Assembly: GCF_003144035.1 (NCBI RefSeq)
Contig: NZ_QFWT01000013.1
Span: 1 to 64,000, forward strand
Reading direction: 5' to 3'
From: Vibrio albus
GTDB lineage: Bacteria; Pseudomonadota; Gammaproteobacteria; Enterobacterales; Vibrionaceae
Length of the DNA stretch: 64,000 bases
The position numbers were made by a program, and so were the translations under genes. Below the pieces are notes generated by a model that did not search any database, was not told the origin of the DNA, and worked only from the letters and a program-made list of their open reading frames with translations. Positions 16,174 to 23,824 of this stretch are shown here, piece after piece (the first letter of the stretch is position 1; the number at the start of each line of letters is the position of its first letter).

Positions 16174-16719
16174 ATGGCTTTTCACCGAAGAAAAAAACTC
16201 TGGATACCCCTTCTGGCTCTTGGTTCTGTACTTTCCTTTACAGGCCTGGCTCATGCAAAAAATGCCGAAGACAGGCAGCCGAAACCCAATCGCTTTGACG
16301 TTATCAGTGGCAGTCTCGTACTGGATAAAACCACCGGCCTGATGTGGCAGCGGTGCGCACTGGGGCAAACATGGGATGGAAACACCTGTGCCGGGATTGC
16401 GGCTCACTACCGGTGGGAAGAGGCAGTCTCTGCAGCCGGAAAGAACGAAGAAGGCGGCTACCATGACTGGTACCTCCCCGAAAAAGAGGAGCTGGAGTCT
16501 TTAATTGATCCGGAGTTAACAGAGCCGACCATTGACCTGAATGCTTTCCCGAATAACCCCAAGGATATGTTCTGGTCCTCGAGTGCTTATGTAGCCAATG
16601 CGGAGCATACGAAAACCACTGTAAATTATCTCCACAGGCAAAAAAGAGCGGTCGGTCCGCATTCGGTATTCAGTTATGCCCGGGCTCGTCTGGTGAGACA
16701 GGCTGACACGAAGGAATAA
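16174..16719 (+). CDS. Secreted Lcl/DUF1566 domain protein
   Basis: The 181-residue protein has a typical signal peptide: basic start, hydrophobic core, and a probable cleavage after GLAHA near residue 28. The mature part carries the Lcl C-terminal (DUF1566) pattern: DKTTGLMWQRC, then RWEEAVSAA, HDWYLPEKEELESL and MFWSSSAY, ending YARARLVRQ. This fold is related to C-type lectin-like and formylglycine-generating-enzyme-like domains and often mediates binding at the cell surface. AAAGG precedes the ATG. It lies directly downstream of the metallopeptidase, which suggests a secreted pair. The ligand cannot be told from sequence. Confidence 0.85.
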   Translation: MAFHRRKKLWIPLLALGSVLSFTGLAHAKNAEDRQPKPNRFDVISGSLVLDKTTGLMWQRCALGQTWDGNTCAGIAAHYRWEEAVSAAGKNEEGGYHDWYLPEKEELESLIDPELTEPTIDLNAFPNNPKDMFWSSSAYVANAEHTKTTVNYLHRQKRAVGPHSVFSYARARLVRQADTKE

Positions 16720-17133
16720 TACTTGCCATTGCCCCATACACTGTCAATGTTCAGCCTGAACATTGACAAGAAAGGGCAGCCTGAAACAGGCAAAACCCCT
16801 GTTACAAATCATCGTCAATCCCTTTAAGGATAAGGGGCTCTGGCTGTAATGAGTTCAAAAAGAGTCTGATGAAACAGACTGAAATGGTGACAAAATACTG
16901 GCCATCAGGAAACAGGCTTAACCCGGTTTGCTTCCGGAGTTTCCAAGTAAGCTAATCGCCTCCCAACCTTGTTAATCCAGGCTCTTCCAGCAAGGTTTTG
17001 GACAAAATCTTCTTAGGTTGTATGACCTGATGCCATCAGTCCAGATAAGAAAAAGTATCTTGAAGTCTTATGCCTACTTGAATATCTAAAATGTGATCAA
17101 CACTAAAAGTTAGCAAACTTTCAATGATCTAGC
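16720..17133. other. Non-coding remnant region with short hairpins
   Basis: About 410 bp hold no frame I can support. Three inverted repeats are visible: a perfect 12-bp one at 16742-16768, GCCTG-AAA-CAGGC just after it, and AGTCTG-ATGAAA-CAGACT at about 16863-16880. Several short broken frames on both strands suggest decayed coding sequence. From its position next to a tnsA remnant this may be degraded transposon DNA, but I could not identify tnsB or tnsC here. Confidence 0.5.
16742..16768. repeat. Perfect 12-bp inverted repeat
   Basis: TGTCAATGTTCA at 16742-16753 and TGAACATTGACA at 16757-16768 are exact reverse complements with a 3-nt GCC loop. No T-run follows on the plus strand, so it is a poor terminator for the Lcl gene ending at 16719. 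It could be an RNA hairpin, operator or mobile-element relic. Confidence 0.7.
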
Positions 17134-17373
17134 TCACCAACCTCTAATCAAGTTGCTAATATTTAACTGCACATTGATATGAAATGATGCACTTAGCTTT
17201 GTATCTATTTGTTCTTGTTGAAGTGCAACTGTCTTTATTTGCGGAGCAAATTCAAAATGAAAACATGCATCAAACTCAAGATCAGATTCAGTAGTTTGAA
17301 CTGAATCTGTCTTCAAGCTAACAAAGCGGGAAATGTTCTTAACTTTAGAGTTTTTGAGGATTCGTTTTTTCAT
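17134..17373 (-). pseudogene. tnsA: TnsA transposase N-terminal remnant (Tn7-like)
   Basis: The minus-strand frame from ATG 17373 encodes about 79 residues, with a GTG at 17418 as an alternative start in the same frame. SRVK-like NSKVKNISRFVSLKT, then TESDLEFDACFHFEF, matches the N-terminal pattern of Tn7-family TnsA endonucleases (K-x-R/K-V-K-N-x-KFVSLK...ES-LEFD-CFH-EF-P). The Glu of LEFD is the first TnsA catalytic residue. After about residue 50 the match fades and the frame stops, so the later Asp and Lys catalytic residues are missing; intact TnsA is over 200 residues. Orientation, reading inward from the transposon tip at 17496, is as in Tn7. Neither tnsB nor tnsC follows. The product is presumed inactive. 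Confidence 0.65.
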
Positions 17374-17378
17374 ATAAA

Positions 17379-17496
17379 ACAACCACACCCGTAGTAAACT
17401 TTCAAAAGTATGGTACACTTTTTATACAGCAGCAAGGTATGGTTGTTAAAATTTCAACGTATGGTTGTTTTATTGCAATGTATGGTTGTATTTACA
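17379..17496 (-). mobile_element. Tn7-like transposon end with tandem TnsB-type sites
   Basis: On the minus strand the sequence starts with TGTAAATA (plus 17489-17496) and continues into three copies of ACAACCATAC-N-TTG. On the plus strand these appear as GTATGGTTGT at 17437, 17459 and 17480, spaced 22 and 21 bp. A fourth diverged copy (GTACCATAC) lies 29 bp further in and an inverted one (ACAACCACAC) near 17381. A TGT tip plus repeats of about 22 bp is the layout of Tn7-family ends, where TnsB binds. The copies closely resemble, from memory, the end repeats of type I-F CRISPR-associated Tn7-like elements (tip TGTTGATA followed by CAACCATAA). The tip is 21 bp past the guaC stop. The repeats also cover the tnsA promoter region, as expected for autoregulation. 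Confidence 0.7.
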
Positions 17497-17517
17497 AAAG
17501 AGATAACAACCTTTCAG

Positions 17518-18561
17518 TTACTCTTTCCCGAACACGTTATTTTCCTGCTCCTGCACACGGATAAAGGTGGTTCGTTTTGTGAGTTCTTTCAGTTGAGCAG
17601 CCCCTACGTAAGTACAGGTAGAGCGCACACCGCCGAGAATGTCCTGAATAGTGTAATTGACACTGCCGCGGAATGGCAGCAGAACGGTTTTACCTTCGGC
17701 GGCACGGTATCCGGCGACACCGCCAGCGTGTTTATCCATCGCTGACTGACTGGACATTCCGTAGAAACGCATAAACTTATTGCCATCCACTTCGACGATC
17801 TCACCACCAGATTCATCATGCCCGGCCAGCATACCGCCCAGCATGACAAAATCTGCACCGCCACCGAATGCCTTGGAAACATCACCAGCGCAAGAACAGC
17901 CACCATCACCGATAATACGCCCACCAAGACCGTGTGCGGCATCAGCGCACTCAATAATGGCGGAAAGCTGAGGATAGCCTACTCCCGTCTTAACACGGGT
18001 CGTACATACTGAGCCAGGACCTATCCCTACTTTAACAATATCAGCTCCTGCGAGGATAAGCTCTTCAACCATATCTCCGGTAACCACATTACCTGCAGTA
18101 ATCACCTTATCCGGAAAGGCTTCACGAACTTGAGTAACAAACTCAACAAGATGTTCAGAATAACCGTTGGCAATGTCGATACAGATAAACATCAGCTCGT
18201 CACTAAAAGAAAGGATTGCGCTCATTTTCTCGAAATCAGCTTCAGACGTACCACTGGACACCATCACATGCTTCAGCACTTCTGCGTCAGAACCCTCTAC
18301 AAATTCTTGCCACTCTTCCACCGTGTAGTGTTTGTGTACAGCCGTCATCACATCGTGGGCAGCCAGTGCTTTCGCCATTTCAAATGTGGCTACTGAATCC
18401 ATATTGGCGGCTATAATAGGTACGCCCTTCCATTGACGGCCACTATGCTTGAAGGTAAACTCGCGGGTTAAATCTACTTGGGAGCGGCTTTTTAGCGTTG
18501 AACGTTTCGGGCGAAACAGGACGTCTTTAAAACCTAACTTAAGTTCATGTTCGATACGCAT
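17518..18561 (-). CDS. guaC: GMP reductase
   Basis: GuaC converts GMP to IMP with NADPH, releasing ammonia, in purine salvage. The 347-residue length equals that of E. coli GuaC. Typical features are the start MRIEHELKLGFKDVL, the catalytic-loop region GIGPGSVCTTR with the active Cys, the GDGGCSCAGDV phosphate-binding segment, and GMSSQSAMDKHAGG. The frame opens earlier at 18639, but AAGGAATTACATC before ATG 18561 and family length fix the start. The 3' end is the attachment site used by the adjoining Tn7-like remnant, and the gene itself is intact. The leader carries two hairpins described separately. Confidence 0.97.
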   Translation of the reverse strand: MRIEHELKLGFKDVLFRPKRSTLKSRSQVDLTREFTFKHSGRQWKGVPIIAANMDSVATFEMAKALAAHDVMTAVHKHYTVEEWQEFVEGSDAEVLKHVMVSSGTSEADFEKMSAILSFSDELMFICIDIANGYSEHLVEFVTQVREAFPDKVITAGNVVTGDMVEELILAGADIVKVGIGPGSVCTTRVKTGVGYPQLSAIIECADAAHGLGGRIIGDGGCSCAGDVSKAFGGGADFVMLGGMLAGHDESGGEIVEVDGNKFMRFYGMSSQSAMDKHAGGVAGYRAAEGKTVLLPFRGSVNYTIQDILGGVRSTCTYVGAAQLKELTKRTTFIRVQEQENNVFGKE

Positions 18562-18665
18562 GATGTAATTCCTTGATTTATTGACCTGTGTGCCCGGCAC
18601 TGAGTATTGAATACAAAAGGTACTGAGTGACAAAAGCACCCGTTCAAATTGTCGTGCGTGGTTTT

Positions 18666-18733
18666 GGGTTGGCAGACCCGTTACCGTTTTTCGGACACAA
18701 AAAAACCGGAGCGTTGGCAGACGCTCCGGTTTT
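18666..18733 (-). promoter_or_regulatory. guaC leader: promoter-proximal terminator hairpin and second hairpin with same loop
   Basis: A perfect 13-bp stem (18702-18714 with 18721-18733) is followed on the minus strand by a run of T, so it is a strong terminator in the guaC direction. A smaller hairpin GGGT-CTGCCA-ACCC on the minus strand lies at 18666-18679. Both loops read CTGCCA. Just upstream on the minus strand is TTGTCG, 16 nt, TATAAT (around 18742-18769), a good sigma-70 promoter. The hairpins lie about 105 bp before the guaC start. No gene lies upstream that needs a terminator, so attenuation of guaC is a reasonable inference. Confidence 0.5.
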
Positions 18734-18974
18734 CAGCATTATAGGCTGTGATTTATTTCCGACAAGTCTGATAATTGCATTTTTTTTATGATACCATCCC
18801 GATTATCTTCATATCCAAAAACTCCCCCCAGCATAATTTTTTTCCTCTGTTTTTAAACGCTTTTTTGCAACATTTCCATCGATAAAATGTGGTTTATTTT
18901 CTTTAATATTCAGGGTATCTATATAGGCAGAATCAAAATCATCACGTAGTGATATATGCTATTGAGGAGCCCAT

Positions 18975-19970
18975 ATGCTAGAAGTCGCATTTTTCAGTTC
19001 AAAATCTTATGATGAAAAATCGTTCAGAAAGGCCAATTCTGAAGAACAATATAAATTCCAGTATCACGACTTTCGTCTGACGACCAAAACAGCCAAACTG
19101 GCACAAGGCAGTGATGTTGTTTGTGCTTTCGTTAATGACGACCTGTCTGCTGACGTGCTGGAGATATTGGCAAAAGGCGGGACAAAGCTGATTACCATGC
19201 GTTGTGCTGGATTTGATCGGGTCGATCTGGAAGCAGCCAAAAAGCTGGGGCTTCAGGTGACGCGTGTTCCGGCCTACTCTCCAGAGGCCGTAGCAGAGCA
19301 CGCCGTTGGTCTGATGATGAGCCTGAACCGCCGTTTCCACAAAGCCTATCAGAGAACCCGTGACGCTAACTTTTCACTGGAAGGTCTGGTTGGCTTTAAC
19401 TTTTATGGCAAAACCGCGGGCATTATCGGTACCGGAAAAATCGGTGTTGCAACGATGCGCATTTTAAAAGGGCTGGGTATGGAGATTCTGTGCTACGACC
19501 CTTATGAAAACCCTCTTGCGGTAGAACTAGGCGCAAAATATTGCGATTTGGATAAGATCTACGCCAAATCAGACATTATTTCTCTGCACTGCCCGATGAC
19601 AAAAGAGAACTATCACCTGCTGAATGAAGATGCATTTAATAAAATGCGGGACGGTGTGATGATCATCAACACCAGCCGGGGTGAGTTGCTGGATTCAGCT
19701 GCCGCTATTGAAGCACTTAAACGTGGCCGGATCGGTGCATTAGGACTGGATGTGTACGATAATGAAAAGGAACTGTTCTTTGAGGACAAGTCCAACGACG
19801 TGATTGTTGACGATATTTTCCGCCGTCTTTCGGCATGTCACAATGTGATCTTTACCGGACATCAGGCATTTCTGACCGAAGACGCGCTGCAAAATATCGC
19901 TGAAACCACGCTAAACAACATTGAGAGCTTTTTCAGCGGAACCAAGAGCGGGAATGAACTGATTAGCTGA
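18975..19970 (+). CDS. ldhA: Fermentative D-lactate dehydrogenase
   Basis: LdhA reduces pyruvate to D-lactate with NADH during anaerobic or overflow metabolism. The 331-residue length is standard. The NAD-binding motif GIIGTGKIGVATMRIL is at about 147-162, and TSRGELLDS and GLDVYDNE follow. The catalytic Arg is in NTSRG, Glu in VYDNEKE, and His in TGHQAF. AGGAG lies before the ATG. The downstream DUF2301 membrane gene starts 34 bp later and may be co-transcribed. The 240 bp upstream separate it from divergent guaC. Confidence 0.95.
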   Translation: MLEVAFFSSKSYDEKSFRKANSEEQYKFQYHDFRLTTKTAKLAQGSDVVCAFVNDDLSADVLEILAKGGTKLITMRCAGFDRVDLEAAKKLGLQVTRVPAYSPEAVAEHAVGLMMSLNRRFHKAYQRTRDANFSLEGLVGFNFYGKTAGIIGTGKIGVATMRILKGLGMEILCYDPYENPLAVELGAKYCDLDKIYAKSDIISLHCPMTKENYHLLNEDAFNKMRDGVMIINTSRGELLDSAAAIEALKRGRIGALGLDVYDNEKELFFEDKSNDVIVDDIFRRLSACHNVIFTGHQAFLTEDALQNIAETTLNNIESFFSGTKSGNELIS

Positions 19971-20004
19971 TCTTCCAGCGCTCTTCTAAATAAAGGAATA
20001 AACC

Positions 20005-20514
20005 ATGGCAGACCCACATATAAAACCGGAAATGGACCGGCTCGATTATCTGAGCGTGATTCTTTACCGCAGTGGGTTTGTCCTGGCGTTTGCCTCCGTG
20101 TTATTACTGCCGTGGAGGCTAGACTTCCCCATTACAGAAGTCACCTTTTTAGCCGCAATGCTGTGTGCCTCCAGCCTGCACATTTATATGAAGACATTTC
20201 GCATACTGTTACAAATGGCTACCTGGGTCGGAATGATATGTTTCATTATGGGCTTTCCCATGTTCGGGCTGGGTGGTGCATTTATGACACTAGGCGGGCT
20301 TTGCTATAAAGAATATTTCTGTTTCAAAGTACCGGGGTTGCAACTCCAACCTTTAATTCTGGCGGGGCTCTGGTTAGCGCTATTTTTTGAATACAGCCTG
20401 CTAGCCAAAGGGCTTGCGCTGGTAGCAGGTATACTGCTGCTGATCGTCAGTGTTGCCAAATGGCGCATGCCCCTGCATTTTGATATCGGGGACAAGAGTA
20501 AATATCAGATCTGA
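20005..20514 (+). CDS. DUF2301 integral membrane protein
   Basis: The 169-residue protein has about five hydrophobic helices (about 23-40, 47-62, 69-90, 114-130, 133-150) and short polar ends. The central segment GGLCYKEYFCFKVPGLQLQP matches the conserved loop of DUF2301 proteins known from Vibrio and cyanobacteria. AAGGAATAAACC precedes the ATG. Function is unknown. Its position after ldhA suggests co-expression under fermentative conditions, which is inference. Confidence 0.75.
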   Translation: MADPHIKPEMDRLDYLSVILYRSGFVLAFASVLLLPWRLDFPITEVTFLAAMLCASSLHIYMKTFRILLQMATWVGMICFIMGFPMFGLGGAFMTLGGLCYKEYFCFKVPGLQLQPLILAGLWLALFFEYSLLAKGLALVAGILLLIVSVAKWRMPLHFDIGDKSKYQI

Positions 20515-20526
20515 CCAAGAAGATCA

Positions 20527-21267
20527 TCAACTCAGAATAACGTCCACTCCCTGCTGACGCAGAAGTTCAATATCTTCCGGATTGGCTTCTTTATCCGTTA
20601 CTAACACCGAAATATCACTGTTTTTACAAAAGGCGGAAGGATAAATCTGACCAAATTTGCTGGCATCCGTTAATACAATATTGCGGCGCTTCTTGGCGAT
20701 GATCGTTTCGGCAATATCAGCACGCATCATATCCTTACTGGTAAAACCTGTATCCCGATGAAACCCGTCAACTCCAAGAAATGCTGTACTGAAATGGATA
20801 TTTTCAATACAAAGCTTGGTCAATGGACCAACCAGGCTTTCCCCCTGATGCTGGTATACCCCCCCCAGCAAAATGATGTTCGCGGATGATTTACGGATCA
20901 GGTGAGCAATATAGGCACTGGGTGTAATGATGGTAATGTCTCCACGTTCCGCCAGCACTTTTGCCAGCAGCGCATTGGCACTCCCCCCTTCAATAAGGAC
21001 TGTTTCACCAATCGCCACCAGGTCGGCCGCTTTTTCCGCCAGCTGCTGTTTAATTTCCAGACGGACCGCCAGCCTTTCATCTACATCATCACTCTGCACA
21101 GAAACCGCTGCGCCATGTACCCTTTTCAGACTCCCCTCCTTCTCCAGAGCGTTCAAATCCTGACGTATGGTCACTTCCGAAACACCGGTCAGCTCAGCCA
21201 AGTCTGCAACCTGTACACGTTTCGCATCATTGACTAAACGAAGGATCTCAATGTGTCTTGGGTTCAT
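20527..21267 (-). CDS. DeoR family transcriptional regulator (YciT/GlpR-like)
   Basis: The 246-residue protein has an N-terminal DeoR helix-turn-helix (LAELTGVSEVTIRQDLNALEKEG, about 22-44) followed by the RVHGAA linker. The C-terminal sugar-phosphate isomerase-like sensor has IEGGSANALLAK and FLGVDGF. Family members bind phosphorylated metabolites and repress sugar genes. The frame opens at 21351, but AAAGGAATAGCC supports ATG 21267 and typical length. It lies downstream of the glycyl radical operon on the same strand. Operator-like repeats occur before its own gene and before the activator gene (see regulatory entries), so it probably controls both. The effector is unknown. Confidence 0.9.
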   Translation of the reverse strand: MNPRHIEILRLVNDAKRVQVADLAELTGVSEVTIRQDLNALEKEGSLKRVHGAAVSVQSDDVDERLAVRLEIKQQLAEKAADLVAIGETVLIEGGSANALLAKVLAERGDITIITPSAYIAHLIRKSSANIILLGGVYQHQGESLVGPLTKLCIENIHFSTAFLGVDGFHRDTGFTSKDMMRADIAETIIAKKRRNIVLTDASKFGQIYPSAFCKNSDISVLVTDKEANPEDIELLRQQGVDVILS

Positions 21268-21350
21268 GGCTATTCCTTTGGCGCGTAATGTAAGCAGGAG
21301 AAATTCAAAAGTGGATCGGTGAATATTATTCCTAATACTAACCGAAACCA

Positions 21351-21366
21351 CTTTCGAATAAAACCT
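21351..21366. promoter_or_regulatory. DeoR operator-like repeat near the deoR-type gene
   Basis: CTTTCGAATAAAACCT at 21351-21366 lies between the glycyl radical enzyme gene and the DeoR-type regulator. It matches CCTTCGAATAAACCTT at 24745-24760 upstream of the activator gene. The shared core TTCGAATAAA-CC is a candidate binding site for the regulator. Confidence 0.5.
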
Positions 21367-21395
21367 GAAACGAAACTCAAAAAGTGTCGTCGTTG

Positions 21396-23822
21396 TTAGA
21401 GGCTATGCTCTGTTCTGGCGATAATATCGTCCTGAGCATCCGGGGACAGCGCCGTAAAGAAAGCGGAATATCCGGCTACCCGAACGACCAGATCACGGTA
21501 CTGTTCCGGGTTCTCTTTGGCCGCCAGAAGGGTATCTCTGGACACCACATTGTACTGAACGTGCCAGCCTTTATGGTGGTTAAAGAAGGTTCTGATCAAC
21601 ATTGAAAGCTTTTGTTTATCCACATCAGAGGCAATGGTCGCCGGTGACAGTTTCTGGTTAAGTAACACACCACCAAGGATTTGACCGGTCTGCAACTTAC
21701 CGAGTGAGTTATAAACTGCCGTTGGCCCTAAACGGTCGGAGCCGGAGGCCGGGCTGGCCCCTTCCGCCAGAGGGGTGGTCGCTTTTCTGCCGTCCGGCGT
21801 TGCCATGGTTGAGGCACCAAACGGCACGTTAGCAGAAATACTGGAGGTACCCGCATAATACCCGCCCCCAATCGGTCCCCGTCCATAACGGGTATTCCTG
21901 AAGTTTTGCAGCTCATCAATATAGGACTGATAGGCCAGTGTAAGCAGCTCATCCACCGAATTATCATCGTTACCATATTTAGGTACCTGATTAAGCAGTT
22001 TCAGCCGTAATAACTCACCTTCACTTCCGGCGAAGTCTTCTTTCAGAGCGGCAGCCAGCTCTGGCTGCGAAATTCGGGCCTCGCCAAAGACAAAGTGTTT
22101 GATGGTACTGAGCGAGTTTGCCAGATTCGCAATCCCCACCTGCAGCCCGGACACCCAGTCATATTTCGCGCCGCCTTCTTTCACTGTTTTCCCCCGACTC
22201 AGACAGTCATCCACCAGCGATGAACACAGAATATCCTGCGCCTGTTGTTCCAGTACTGAGTCCACCACACAGTCGATTTCGATGGATTTTTGAGTGTAAA
22301 AACGCACCTGACGATCCCACGCCTGCATCACCTGGTCGAAATTTTCAAAGCTGTTGTTCGCCAATGACTCTTCCTGCGGCAGGAACACTGTTCCGCTGGT
22401 CGCATCGCGCCCACCGTCCAGAGCCGCCAGCAGTATACGGGCAAAGTTCATAAAGCTCATACCGGTGCAGCGATAACCCCATTTACCCGGAACCGCCGTT
22501 TCAATACAGCCGATAGCGGAATAGTTATAAGCGTCTTCTTTTTCCACACCGAGCTTAATAAATTCTGGAATAACAATCTCATCGTTATTGAATGCCGGCA
22601 TCCCAAAGCCACACTCGATCACATCAATACAACCCAGCAGGAAATTCTGATCCAACCCCTCATGATAACGAACAGAAAGGTTTGGCTGAGTCGAACGCAG
22701 ACGCCCGCAGGATTCTAATATTGCCCACGACAATGGGTTAACGGCATCGACTGCGTCACCGCCATCTAATAGTTTCTGGCCACCAATAGTGACATTCTGA
22801 TAGAGAGGGCTACCCGCAGAGGCTTTGGAGTGTGCACCGGAACGGATTTTGTTCACTTCCAGCAGTTTCAGCCAGCAACTTTGCAGCAGTTCAATGGCAA
22901 ATTCTCTGGAAATACTCTTACTCTGCTCCACATCCTGAACGAAAAACGTATTAAGATACTGATCCATTCGGCCAAACGACACCGAGTGACCGTTTGATTC
23001 AATTTGCAGGATCAGTTGAACAAAATAACAGAGCTGTAATGCCTGCCAGAAAGTTTCCGGCGGCTCATGTGCGATATGTTTACAGTTGTCTGCAATCACG
23101 CTTAATTCTTGTTTTCTTTCTGAACGGGGCTCTTTTTCAGCCATTTCTTCAGCCAGAGTCGCATAGCGGAGAATGTGTTCCTGAACTGCATGCAGCACGA
23201 TATCCACTGATTTCAGAAACTGCTCTTTTTTCAGATCGTCATAGCGGGAAACATCCCGTTCAGACCGATGCTTCAGCGTTTTTTCGATCAATCCGGGCAA
23301 CCCCAGTTTCAGAAGCGTCTGGTTATCAATCGCAAGGTGAGCATCACCGGAGGTCATATTCCCTTCAGCCTTAATAATGGTGGTTGCCAGAATAGCCTGT
23401 TGCTCTTCGGTAAACAGACCATAACAGCGATCCTGCACCGTCTTTCCTCGCCAGTACGGAGTAATCTTATGGATATTTTCCTTGTCCTGTTCGGCAACAG
23501 CAAAACCCGCTCCCGGCCGATCTGCCAGGTCATCAATTTCGGCTTCAATCCAGCGCACTGTATATTCAGGAAAAATAGGCGCAGCACGCACTTTACTGGC
23601 CTGATTTCCGATGATCAGTTCATCGTTTTTGATCCATATCGTCCTGGTACGCAGGTGTTCAGCCAGTGCAATCGCACGTTGGACAACGACTGGCTTATCC
23701 TCGTTATCCTGATAAGCTTTGGTATAAGCAACCGCTCGTTCAGTACAGACCGGGGGGGTTACAATACTGACCAGATTCTGTTTATGCGCTTTAATACGGT
23801 CCGTAAGTGTAGACAAATTCAT
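21396..23822 (-). CDS. pflF: Glycyl radical enzyme, YbiW/PflF type
   Basis: The 808-residue enzyme is very similar, as recalled, to E. coli YbiW (PflF) along its length. The C-terminal glycyl-radical loop RVAGYSAF places the radical on Gly784. The active-site motif is GCIE with Cys439 and Glu441. True pyruvate formate-lyases carry adjacent Cys-Cys, whereas GC-x-E is typical of dehydratase-type members such as glycerol or diol dehydratases. So the name PflF does not prove pyruvate cleavage; the substrate is undefined. It acts only anaerobically, in the cytoplasm. It starts 2 bp after the stop of its activator gene and must be co-expressed with it. Confidence 0.92.
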   Translation of the reverse strand: MNLSTLTDRIKAHKQNLVSIVTPPVCTERAVAYTKAYQDNEDKPVVVQRAIALAEHLRTRTIWIKNDELIIGNQASKVRAAPIFPEYTVRWIEAEIDDLADRPGAGFAVAEQDKENIHKITPYWRGKTVQDRCYGLFTEEQQAILATTIIKAEGNMTSGDAHLAIDNQTLLKLGLPGLIEKTLKHRSERDVSRYDDLKKEQFLKSVDIVLHAVQEHILRYATLAEEMAEKEPRSERKQELSVIADNCKHIAHEPPETFWQALQLCYFVQLILQIESNGHSVSFGRMDQYLNTFFVQDVEQSKSISREFAIELLQSCWLKLLEVNKIRSGAHSKASAGSPLYQNVTIGGQKLLDGGDAVDAVNPLSWAILESCGRLRSTQPNLSVRYHEGLDQNFLLGCIDVIECGFGMPAFNNDEIVIPEFIKLGVEKEDAYNYSAIGCIETAVPGKWGYRCTGMSFMNFARILLAALDGGRDATSGTVFLPQEESLANNSFENFDQVMQAWDRQVRFYTQKSIEIDCVVDSVLEQQAQDILCSSLVDDCLSRGKTVKEGGAKYDWVSGLQVGIANLANSLSTIKHFVFGEARISQPELAAALKEDFAGSEGELLRLKLLNQVPKYGNDDNSVDELLTLAYQSYIDELQNFRNTRYGRGPIGGGYYAGTSSISANVPFGASTMATPDGRKATTPLAEGASPASGSDRLGPTAVYNSLGKLQTGQILGGVLLNQKLSPATIASDVDKQKLSMLIRTFFNHHKGWHVQYNVVSRDTLLAAKENPEQYRDLVVRVAGYSAFFTALSPDAQDDIIARTEHSL

Positions 23823-23824
23823 AA

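Noticed and set aside
16720..17133. Integron attC/VCR or cassette array
   Set aside because: No consensus core sites or characteristic repeat pattern are visible; the hairpins are too short.
17134..17418. An intact 94-residue hypothetical gene starting at GTG 17418
   Set aside because: The N-terminal extension overlaps transposon end repeats and has no Shine-Dalgarno. The recognisable part is TnsA-like and truncated, so a pseudogene is the better reading.
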